Shown here piece after piece: positions 1-9,129 of a stretch of DNA of 15,501 bases (the first letter of the stretch is position 1; each line of letters opens with the position of its first letter). The position numbers and the translations under genes were made by a program. The notes under the pieces are model-generated. The model saw only the letters and a list, made by a program, of their open reading frames with translations, did not search any database and was not told the origin of the DNA. This DNA is from Humimonas sp964465015 (lineage in GTDB: Bacteria > Gemmatimonadota > Gemmatimonadetes > Palauibacterales > Palauibacteraceae), in contig CAYXHP010000073.1 of NCBI GenBank assembly GCA_964465015.1, positions 1 to 15,501 of the forward strand, given 5' to 3'.

Positions 1-2349
<2,349 letters not shown>

Positions 2350-2380
2350 CGCCCGCCGCGGGGGAGGGAGCCGGCGGGAG

Positions 2381-3268
2381 GTCCGACGCGCGACCGGCGC
2401 CGGGCTCTCCCGCCCCGCGCCGCTTCTCCCGGGAGCGCTCGCGGTCCTGCTCGCGGCCTGCGTGCTCCTCGGGCCCTCCCCGGCCCGCGCGCAGCTCCGC
2501 CGCGATCCCGCCGTCCCGCACGCGTCGAACGGGCACGCGGGCGACCTTCTCCTCGGCGCGGGTTTCGGCTACCAGGTCGACCGCCGCTTCCCGCTCTCCG
2601 GCCTGCGCGGGAATCTCGTGCGGCTCGGGACCCTGTCCGTCGCCTACGCCGTGGCCGACGGCGTGCTTCTCGAGGTGCGTGGGGACGCGTGGCGCGTCCT
2701 TCACGTGCGCCAGCGCGGACCCTCGCACGTGCCGCTCGATCCGGGCGTGTCCGACGGCACGACGGCCGATGTGGACGACTTCCGGCTGGCCACGGTGGCC
2801 CGGCTCCTCGGGGGTGAGCGCGGGCCCTCGGCCGGGATCGACGTGGCCGTCAAGCTCCCCAACAGCAAGCAGGCGCGCGGGATCGGCCTCAACACCACCG
2901 ACTTCGAGGGGAGCGTGTTCGGGAGCTGGGGAGGGGAGCGGCTCCGGGTCACGGGCGAGCTCGGCGTGGGGATCCTGACCGCGCCGCTCCGGACCTTCAT
3001 CCAGGACGACGTGCTCCTGTACGGCATGGAGCTCCTGTGGGACCCGGACGGGCCGGGCCCTCTGCCGCGGGTGGCGCTGGGCCTGCGGGGCCGGGCCAAC
3101 ACCCGCAACGTCGTGCCGGTGGGGCTGGAGGACGAAGGCGGGGTGTCGGCCGGCCTGGACTGGCGACGCGGCGGCTGGCTCCTGGACGGATCCGTGCTGG
3201 TGGGTTACGCGCAGGACAGCCCGGACCTGGGGCTCCGGGTCGGCGTGGCGCGCCTGCTCGGGCTCTAG
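2381..3268 (+). CDS. Secreted beta-barrel-like outer-membrane protein of unknown function, start unclear
   Basis: About 295 residues. A clear signal peptide is encoded at about 2384-2494: Arg-rich start, hydrophobic LLPGALAVLLAACVLLG, then SPARAQ, with cleavage likely after ARA. The mature part alternates short amphipathic strands (for example ELGVGILTAPL and SAGLDWRRGGWLLDGSVLVG) and ends in a hydrophobic strand with terminal Leu, as expected for an outer-membrane barrel. The segment AVKLPNSKQARGIGLNTTDF resembles the substrate-porin or DUF3187-like barrel style, but I cannot assign a family. No ATG, GTG or TTG lies in frame between about 2125 and 2461; the GTG at 2462 would cut the signal peptide in half. 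The coordinate given assumes initiation near codon 2381 (GTC), chosen only because it leaves a good n-region behind a purine-rich stretch (2361-2380). The gene begins about 30 nt after sucA and may be co-transcribed. Its stop overlaps the stop of the convergent glycosyltransferase. Confidence 0.65.
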   Translation, partial: VRRATGAGLSRPAPLLPGALAVLLAACVLLGPSPARAQLRRDPAVPHASNGHAGDLLLGAGFGYQVDRRFPLSGLRGNLVRLGTLSVAYAVADGVLLEVRGDAWRVLHVRQRGPSHVPLDPGVSDGTTADVDDFRLATVARLLGGERGPSAGIDVAVKLPNSKQARGIGLNTTDFEGSVFGSWGGERLRVTGELGVGILTAPLRTFIQDDVLLYGMELLWDPDGPGPLPRVALGLRGRANTRNVVPVGLEDEGGVSAGLDWRRGGWLLDGSVLVGYAQDSPDLGLRVGVARLLGL

Positions 3269-4774
3269 CCGTGTCCGACCTTCGTGAACACGAGGATGTG
3301 CCTCTGCCCCCAGATGGCGAGGGGTGAGGGGAATCCCTTCGAGAGCTGGGGCGAAAAGACCGGAAGGGACTCCAGGCTGTACCGGGAGACCAGGTCGGAG
3401 CCCAGGAAGTCCGTGAGGAAGAGGGGATAGCCCACGATGATGTCCGGATCCACCTCGCGGATGTAGGCCGCGGGGATGGCCCCGACGTTGCCGCCGCTCC
3501 TCTGCTCGGGGACCTTCAGCGGGTGGTAGGCCAGGGCCCCCGGCGTCACGAGTCCGACCCCGTCGTAGATCTTGCCGTCGAAGCCGAAGCCCAGGCCTCC
3601 GATCTCGGCCGCCATGAGCCGGGCATGTGGCGCCACCTCGGCCAGGTAGCGTCCCAGCCGGATGTACTCCAGCGACCGGGCCCCCCGCCGGAAGGTCAGC
3701 TGCTCCAGGGCGCGGTGCGTGCTGGAAGCGGCCAGCAGGACCGACAGGAGAACCGGCACGAAGGGGAACAGGAAGGCCAGTCCGAGCCCCACGTTCCGCC
3801 GGACGCCGCGCACTCGCATCAGGAGCGCCCCCAGGACCAGCGCCAGGGGGACCTCGTAGAGCGGGGGATACCACCAGAAGACGAACACCCGGCGGGCCAG
3901 GTAGACGATCGGTATCACCAGGGCGCCGATCCCCAGGATGGCCCCGTCGACCAGCCACGCCCCGCGCCGGTCCTCCGCGGCCACGCCCCAGCGGACGATC
4001 CCGGCCGCGGCCAGGGTCCACAGGGTCCCTCCCACCAGCGGCGGCAGCCCGATGGGGGCGTGAAGGTCACCCGGAAGCTGCCCCAGTACCTGCGACAGGG
4101 ACATGACGTAGACCACGCTCTTGGCGTGGATCGTGTTCGGGATCAGGGTGCCGAAGTAGTGGAGCAGGAACAGGACGAGCGGAGCCGCGACCAGCGCGGC
4201 CGCCGCCCCCCGCCGCCCCGCCTCCCGCCAGCCCAGCCGCCGCACGTCCTCCAGCCCGAAGAGCAGGAAGAACACGGCGAACTCCGGCCTGGCGAACACC
4301 GACAGGCCCACGACGGCCAGGCTCCAGCGCGAGCCCCTGAGGTGAAGAAGGGCGCCCGTGAGGAGTATGGCGAGGGCCAGCGCGACTTCCATGAGCTTGT
4401 CGCTGCCCAGAAGGACGCACGGCAGGACCAGCAGCACGGCGACCACGTCGCTCCACGGTCCGGCGCTCCCGGTCGCCTCGCGGAGCCATTCCGCCGAGAC
4501 CAGCACCACCACGGCGGCCAGCACGCCGTTCAGCGCCGCCACGGCCGTCACGTGCACGCCGGTGACGAAGAACAGCGCCGCCAGGAGCACCGTCCACAGG
4601 GGCGAAGACGTGGCCAGGACGGGCTCGTGCGCGTTGTAGTAGGGACCGACACCCTGGGCCAGGTGGGCCGCGATGCGGAAGTGGATGTACGCATCGTCGG
4701 CGGCGTAGGGCGAAAGCTGGATGTGGAGGACGATCAGCCCGATCGCCAGTAGGAAGTAGAAGAGGGCGCGCCAT
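3265..4774 (-). CDS. GT-C fold membrane glycosyltransferase (DDAYI type, AftB-like), start out of frame
   Basis: About 500 residues and roughly ten to twelve hydrophobic segments. After the first membrane helix comes YAADDAYIHFRIAAHL, then GPYYNAHEPVLATSSPLW. In GT-C enzymes such as the mycobacterial arabinofuranosyltransferase AftB this DDAYI...N.GE...TSPLW pattern marks the first outside loop, with the acidic pair as catalytic or metal site; the donor is normally a polyprenyl-phosphate sugar. A soluble C-terminal part (AAEIGGLGF, YDGVGLVTPGALAY) matches the periplasmic tail of such proteins. The acceptor cannot be read from sequence; transfer to a surface glycan is inferred. The coding frame has no ATG, GTG or TTG between the coiled-coil gene and the first helix. 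The only good start is an ATG at 4774-4772 with AAGGA (4788-4784) nine bases ahead, and it is one base out of frame: dropping the base at 4771 gives MRALFYFLLAIGL. A frameshift, real or from the assembly, is therefore likely. ATA at 4818 is a weak alternative. Confidence 0.75.
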
Positions 4775-4832
4775 CCGAAAGCGTCCTTCGGCGCGCCCCC
4801 CTCGCCGGGGCCGGGTATGGCCGGTGCCGCGG

Positions 4833-5132
4833 CTAGTGGATGCGGCGGTTGATCGTGCGGGCCATGCTCTGGAGATCGTCCACGATCTCCGTGTGGAGGG
4901 CTTCGATCTCCTCGCGCGGCCCGCCGCCCTTCTTCGCCGTCTCCAGCTTCTTCTCGTACTCCTGGTACTTGGCTTCCAGTCGGTCCACCATCGCCTTGAT
5001 GCGGACCTTGGTGGCCGCCCGTGCATCCCCGATCTCCGACCGGAGCTGGTCGGCTCGGTCCTTGAACTTGGCCAGGCTGGCTTCCGTCCTCTCGATGAGC
5101 TGATCGGTCTGAGAGCTTGTGGTAGAGCTCAT
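4833..5132 (-). CDS. Small coiled-coil protein, unknown function
   Basis: The product has 99 residues. The ATG at 5132 is preferred over one at 5198 because GAGAGG lies 9 bases upstream and the residues before it look non-coding. The protein is charged and almost wholly helical: TDQLIERTEASLAKFKDRAD, then a run rich in K, E and R with heptad-like spacing (MVDRLEAKYQEYEKKLETAK), a short GGGP break at about residues 70-73, and a second helix ending NRRIH. It has no signal peptide, membrane segment or cysteine, so it is probably cytoplasmic. I do not recognise a family. It lies about 60 bp upstream of the glycosyltransferase on the same strand and is probably co-transcribed with it. A role as a scaffold or partner of that enzyme would be guesswork. 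Confidence 0.8.
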   Translation of the reverse strand: MSSTTSSQTDQLIERTEASLAKFKDRADQLRSEIGDARAATKVRIKAMVDRLEAKYQEYEKKLETAKKGGGPREEIEALHTEIVDDLQSMARTINRRIH

Positions 5133-5348
5133 GTGATGGTTCCTCTCTGCGACCCAATGAACTTCCGACTGTCGAGCGCGCCCGCCGCGACGGGCCATGC
5201 CGCCCCGACGAACGCCTCGGGTGGAGCGGCTCTATAAGATGCGGGAGGGGTCGACCTCAGGGGAAGGCCCCCGGCGCGGCGCGCGCGAGGGGAGGACGTC
5301 ACGCGGACGGGATCCGCGGACGTCCGTATGGGGCACCTGCGGGGAAGA
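5133..5348. other. Intergenic region between actF and the coiled-coil gene
   Basis: This 216-bp stretch has no credible gene. It holds the post-actF hairpin (5294-5325) and a rare AT-rich patch, TCTATAAGAT at 5231-5240. On the minus strand that patch reads TTATAG and could serve as a -10 element for the coiled-coil gene about 100 bases downstream. No matching -35 box at 16-18 bases was found, so the promoter reading is weak. Confidence 0.3.
5294..5325 (-). terminator. Hairpin after actF, likely ACIII operon end
   Basis: An inverted repeat pairs GGACGTC (5294-5300) and CGCGGA (5302-5307) with TCCGCG (5313-5318) and GACGTCC (5319-5325). This gives 13 base pairs, one bulged A (5301) and a 5-base loop. 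It begins 24 bases beyond the actF stop on the minus strand. No T-run follows, so it would be a GC-type or RNA-stabilising terminator rather than a textbook intrinsic one. Confidence 0.5.
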
Positions 5349-6629
5349 TCACGGACCCCGATGCGCGCTCCCGGGCAGGGTCTCCCGGATCGGGAGCTTG
5401 GGGAAGGTGCTCGAGAACAATGAGTAGCACAGGCCGAACAGTCCCACGAAGCCCACCGTGATCGCGGCCTCCGTCCAGCCCAGTGGGATCCCCTGGCCGT
5501 GCCAGGTGGCCGGGGCCACCAGCAGGAAGCGCTCGAGCCAGAAGCCGACCAGGAGGATCGAGCCCACCAGCGCCAGCCAGCCCGGCCGCATCTTGGGCTT
5601 CCGCCACAGGAGGAGCGCGAACGGCACGCAGAAGATCAGGATCATCTGCGCGGCGTACAGTCCGTACCAGTGCCCGGCCACCCTCTGCTCGAAGAAGATG
5701 GTCTCGCGGGACAGGTTGCCGTACCAGATGACCAGGAACTGGGACCACCAGAAGTAGGTCCAGAAGATCACGAAAGCGAACATCAGCTTGCCGAGGTCGT
5801 GGAACTCCCACTTCCCCCACGCCTCCGACAGGTCGTAGCGCTTGTAGTAGCGGTTGGCCATGAACGCGGTCATGGCCAGCATGGACAGCCAGCCGCCGAC
5901 GAAGAAGTACGCGCCCCAGATGATGCTGATGAAGCCCGGGATGAGCGACATGATGAGGTCGACTGCCAGGAGCGTGAAGATGACGGCCCAGAGGAGGATG
6001 AGGATCGGACCCGAACGGGCCAGCCACGTGGTCGCGTGGGCGACCTCGGCGTCATCCCCTCGCCAGCTGCGGCCGATCCAGTTCACCAGGCTCCGGCGCC
6101 AGCCGGTGAGCCGCGAGGCGACCAGCGGCGCGTCGGGGCGAAGCGACATGCGCAGGAAGGCGAAGCTGGCCGCGTAGAGCACCAGGGCCAGGATCGAGTC
6201 GCGCCAGAACACGCCCGACGGGTTCAGCCACGTGTGGTTCACGTGGCCGCGATGCGGCGCCATCTTGCCGATCCACGGGAAGATGTGGCCGCCCCCGAAC
6301 AGCAGCATGAGGACCAGCACGACCAGGGAGGCGGGCAGGAAGGCGCCAGCGCCCTCTGCCACCCGGCGGAAGTGCTTGCCCCAGTGTCCCTTGGCCGTGT
6401 GCAGCACGGCGCCGAAGACGATCCCCGCCTCGGCGAGCGAGGTCCAGAACAGGAAATTGGACCAGGTCACCTGCCAGGCCCGCGTGGGCTGGGCGCTCAC
6501 GGTCCAGAAGAAGCCCACGAGCCCGATGGCGATGGCGATCCAGCACGCCAGCAGGACGCGCCCGGAGATCTTCCCCGGCACGGTCGAGAGGGCCTTCTCG
6601 GGCGTCACCTTGTGCGTCTCGGAGCTCAC
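5349..6629 (-). CDS. actF: ACIII subunit F, quinol:cytochrome c oxidoreductase membrane subunit
   Basis: ActF is an integral subunit of alternative complex III, related to ActC but divergent within the NrfD-like group; it packs beside ActC in the cytoplasmic membrane. The product is 426 residues with about ten hydrophobic segments, near residues 24-44, 57-77, 97-113, 145-160, 207-230, 233-256, 282-303, 322-341, 351-371 and 386-405. WSNFLFWTSLAEAGIVFGAV, GHIFPWIG and FWTYFWWSQFLVIWYGN are typical of ActF. The start is GTG at 6629, preceded by GAGCGGA. It overlaps by 4 nt (GTGA) the stop of a 15-codon open frame that itself begins on the actE stop, so the true N-terminus could be longer if a frameshift is present. 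Last gene of the operon, followed by a hairpin. Confidence 0.93.
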   Translation of the reverse strand: MSSETHKVTPEKALSTVPGKISGRVLLACWIAIAIGLVGFFWTVSAQPTRAWQVTWSNFLFWTSLAEAGIVFGAVLHTAKGHWGKHFRRVAEGAGAFLPASLVVLVLMLLFGGGHIFPWIGKMAPHRGHVNHTWLNPSGVFWRDSILALVLYAASFAFLRMSLRPDAPLVASRLTGWRRSLVNWIGRSWRGDDAEVAHATTWLARSGPILILLWAVIFTLLAVDLIMSLIPGFISIIWGAYFFVGGWLSMLAMTAFMANRYYKRYDLSEAWGKWEFHDLGKLMFAFVIFWTYFWWSQFLVIWYGNLSRETIFFEQRVAGHWYGLYAAQMILIFCVPFALLLWRKPKMRPGWLALVGSILLVGFWLERFLLVAPATWHGQGIPLGWTEAAITVGFVGLFGLCYSLFSSTFPKLPIRETLPGSAHRGP

Positions 6630-6673
6630 GATCGTCCGCTCGTCTCTATGGTGTCGGCGCCGTGCTCGCTCAT
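6626..6673 (-). other. 15-codon minicistron bridging actE and actF
   Basis: ATG at 6673-6671 overlaps the actE stop (ATGA), has GGGGA five bases upstream, encodes MSEHGADTIETSGRS and ends in a TGA at 6628-6626 that overlaps the actF GTG start (GTGA). It may be a translational coupling device, or the true N-terminus of ActF separated from it by a one-base indel. No known peptide is recognised. Confidence 0.4.
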
Positions 6674-7248
6674 TTCGTCCCCGAGCCGGAGGACGCCGAG
6701 TCGGCGGCCATCTTCTGCAGGTGGCGCACGTACTCGACCACGTACCAGCGCTCGTGCGCCGGTATCCGGTCGTAGGAGGGCATCAACCCGCGGCCGTTGG
6801 AGATCATGCCCCAGATGTAGCCGTCCGAGCGCCCGGTGGCCGGGCCCGTGGCCAGGTTCACGGCCGGGATGAACGGGATGCGGCGCGGGTTCTGGCCGTT
6901 CTTGTTGATCACCGGTCCGGTGCCCGCGCCGTCGGCGCCGTGACAGGGGAGGCAGAAGCTCTGGTAGATCTGCTTGCCGCGGGTCACCTCCTCGTCGGTC
7001 CCCGTCAGCGGGTTCTTGGCCAGGGTGTCGGCCTGGAGCAGGGCCAGGTGCCGGGTGGCGTTCACCGCGACGGCCCCCTCGGGCGGTGCCTTGGGCTGCT
7101 GCTCGAAGGTCTCGACCGAGGGCTGCTCGCTCATGGTCGAGAAGATCGGGATCGCCTTCACGATGTTGTCGCAGCCCGCCGCGAGGACCACCAGCGCCAG
7201 GGGGAGCGCCAGCCGCACCCAGCCCCGTCCGCGCCCGCCGGCCCTCAT
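6670..7248 (-). CDS. actE: ACIII subunit E, monohaem cytochrome c lipoprotein
   Basis: ActE is the periplasmic monohaem cytochrome c subunit of alternative complex III, in the electron exit path from the five-haem ActA. The product is 192 residues. A signal sequence with lipobox LAAGC places the lipidated Cys at about residue 26. The single haem site CLPCH is at residues 99-103, and the likely axial Met is in GLMPSYDRI (about residue 156), the usual class I cytochrome c layout. ATG at 7248 follows a strong GGAGGTGGAGG and overlaps the actD stop by 4 nt (ATGA), implying coupled translation. Its own stop is overlapped by the minicistron before actF. Confidence 0.95.
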   Translation of the reverse strand: MRAGGRGRGWVRLALPLALVVLAAGCDNIVKAIPIFSTMSEQPSVETFEQQPKAPPEGAVAVNATRHLALLQADTLAKNPLTGTDEEVTRGKQIYQSFCLPCHGADGAGTGPVINKNGQNPRRIPFIPAVNLATGPATGRSDGYIWGMISNGRGLMPSYDRIPAHERWYVVEYVRHLQKMAADSASSGSGTK

Positions 7249-7757
7249 GCCTCCACCTCCACCGGTCCGGTGTCCTGGACGGCCGCCAGGGCGCGGTCGC
7301 GGTCCCGGTCCTCCGCCCTCACGAAGATCCCCCAGCGGTCCACGCTGAACGCCGCCCGGTAGTGGGGCGACAGCTTGAGCTTGGGCCGCCGCGAGTGGAC
7401 CATCCACGAGAACATCGCGAACAGTCCCGTATACAGGATCGTGAGCTCGAACATGATGACGATGAACGGGGGCCAGGAGACGATCGGCTTGCCCTGCCCG
7501 ATGAGAGGGTAGGAGAGCGACGTCCCGATGGTGAGCAGGTTGGCGGTCGTGAAGCCCGTGATCCCTCCGATCAGCGCCCAGCGGCGCACCGGGCTCTCCG
7601 GGAGGCCCATGGCCTCCTCCAGGTCTTCGCACATGACCGGCGAGAAGACCTCGAGGTCGTTGAAGCCGGCGTCCCGCAGCGACTCGATGGCGCGCCGGGT
7701 GCCGTCCATGCTGTCGTAGTGCGCCAGGACCCCGCTCACGTTCGCCGCCTCAGCCAT
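7245..7757 (-). CDS. actD: ACIII subunit D (DUF3341 membrane protein)
   Basis: ActD is a small membrane subunit of alternative complex III (DUF3341 family) that supports the ActC/ActF core; no cofactor is known. The product is 170 residues. An N-terminal soluble alpha/beta part (VSGVLAHYDSMDGTRRAIES, then GFNDLEVFSPV) resembles a ferredoxin-like fold. Two membrane helices follow at about residues 60-80 and 97-118, and then a short cytoplasmic tail. The GKPIVSWPPFIVIMFELT segment leading into the second helix is highly typical. ATG at 7757 has GGGGAG nine bases upstream, inside actC. The gene overlaps the actC end by 8 nt and the actE start by 4 nt. Confidence 0.94.
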   Translation of the reverse strand: MAEAANVSGVLAHYDSMDGTRRAIESLRDAGFNDLEVFSPVMCEDLEEAMGLPESPVRRWALIGGITGFTTANLLTIGTSLSYPLIGQGKPIVSWPPFIVIMFELTILYTGLFAMFSWMVHSRRPKLKLSPHYRAAFSVDRWGIFVRAEDRDRDRALAAVQDTGPVEVEA

Positions 7758-9120
7758 GGTCGTGGGCTCCCCGGTGCGCCAGGTGCTCCTTCACCTCGGC
7801 GATGCTGATCGTCGGAAGCGCCTTGGTGAACAGGAGGAACCAGAAGAAGAACCAGGCGAAGCTGCCCACCAGGATGCTGACCTCCACCCAGCTCGGCCGG
7901 TAATAGCCCCAGCTGTAGGGCTCGTACTCGTGGGCCAGGGAGGAGACGATGATCACGAAGCGCTCGTACCACATCCCGATATTCACGAAGATCGAGACGA
8001 AGAACGCCGCGGCGGCGCTGCGCCGGACCTTCTTGAACCACAGGGTGGCGGGCACGATCACGTTGCAGAACGTCATGACCCAGAACGGCCCCTGGAACGT
8101 GCCGTGGGCCCGGAAGAACAGGCTCGCCTGCTCGGTCGGATCGGCCGAGAAGTACGTCATGAAGTACTCGGTGGCGTAGGAGTACGCCACGATCAGCGAC
8201 GTGAGCAGGATCAGCTTGTTCATGTTCTCGAGGTGGTACGACGTCACGTAGTCCTCGAGCCCGAACGCCCAGCGCATGGGCACCAGGATCGTGATCACCA
8301 TCGCCATCCCCGAGAAGATGGCCCCGGCCACGAAGTAGGGGGCGAAGATCGTCGAGTGCCAGCCCGGCACGATCCCCATCGCGAAGTCCCAGGACACCAC
8401 GCTGTGCACGGACAGCACCAGGGGTGTCGCGATGGCGGCCATGTACAGGTAGGCGCGCCGGTAGTGGCTCCACTCGCGGACCGTCCCCTGCCAGCCCACG
8501 GCGAACAGGCCGTAGATCTTGCTCTTCCAGCCCCGGAGCCGGTCGCGGATCGCCGCCAGGTCGGGGATCATGCCCGTGTACCAGAACAGGAGGCTGATCG
8601 TGAAGTAGGTCCCGACCGCGAACACGTCCCACACCAGCGGCGAGCGGAAGTTGGGCCAGATGAAGCGCTCGGACGGGTAGGGGATGAGCCAGTAGAAGTA
8701 CCACGTGCGGCCCAGGTGGATGAGCGGGAACAGCCCCGCGGTCATGACCGCGAAGATCGTCATCGCCTCGGAGGCGCGGTTGATCGTGGTCCGCCACCCC
8801 GACCGGAACAGGTACAGGATGGCGGAGATCAGCGTCCCCGAGTGCGCGATGCCCACCCAGAACACGAAGCAGGTGATGTAGACGGCCCACATGACCGGGT
8901 GCGTGTACCCGGCCACCCCGAGCCCCTGGTCGATCTGCCAGGCCCACGCGACGCAGCCCCACACCACCAGGAGGAAGACGAAGGTGAGGAGCGCCCAGTA
9001 GCGCCAGGACGACACCATGATCGGGCGCATGATGTCGCGGTTGGCGTCGGCCATGGTCATGCCGCGCCGCTCGGTGTCCCAGTACTCGGCGTTACCCTCT
9101 ATCTCGAAGTCGTCGGCCAT
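7750..9120 (-). CDS. actC: ACIII subunit C, NrfD/PsrC-like quinol-binding membrane subunit
   Basis: ActC is the NrfD/PsrC-type membrane subunit of alternative complex III, which holds the quinol site and passes electrons to the Fe-S part of ActB. The product is 456 residues with about ten membrane helices, the first near 40-61, others near 76-104, 120-135, 164-185, 222-245, 260-283, 301-320, 345-361, 370-392 and 413-432. HPVMWAVYITCFVFWVGIAH, AHSGTLISAILYLFR and FMTYFSADPTE are family-typical. The N-terminal soluble segment (about residues 1-39) is normal for ActC. ATG at 9120 is preceded by GAGGA in the 9-base gap after actB. An ATG 20 codons downstream is possible but less well placed. Confidence 0.95.
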   Translation of the reverse strand: MADDFEIEGNAEYWDTERRGMTMADANRDIMRPIMVSSWRYWALLTFVFLLVVWGCVAWAWQIDQGLGVAGYTHPVMWAVYITCFVFWVGIAHSGTLISAILYLFRSGWRTTINRASEAMTIFAVMTAGLFPLIHLGRTWYFYWLIPYPSERFIWPNFRSPLVWDVFAVGTYFTISLLFWYTGMIPDLAAIRDRLRGWKSKIYGLFAVGWQGTVREWSHYRRAYLYMAAIATPLVLSVHSVVSWDFAMGIVPGWHSTIFAPYFVAGAIFSGMAMVITILVPMRWAFGLEDYVTSYHLENMNKLILLTSLIVAYSYATEYFMTYFSADPTEQASLFFRAHGTFQGPFWVMTFCNVIVPATLWFKKVRRSAAAAFFVSIFVNIGMWYERFVIIVSSLAHEYEPYSWGYYRPSWVEVSILVGSFAWFFFWFLLFTKALPTISIAEVKEHLAHRGAHDHG

Positions 9121-9129
9121 GCGTCCTCG

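Noticed and set aside
3523..4752. A 409-codon plus-strand frame opposite the glycosyltransferase
   Set aside because: Gln/Arg/Asp/His-rich antisense shadow; the minus strand has coherent membrane helices and the DDAYI motif.
5231..5240. TATA-like patch as a confident promoter
   Set aside because: No -35 element at proper spacing on either strand, so it is mentioned only as a weak candidate within the intergenic entry.
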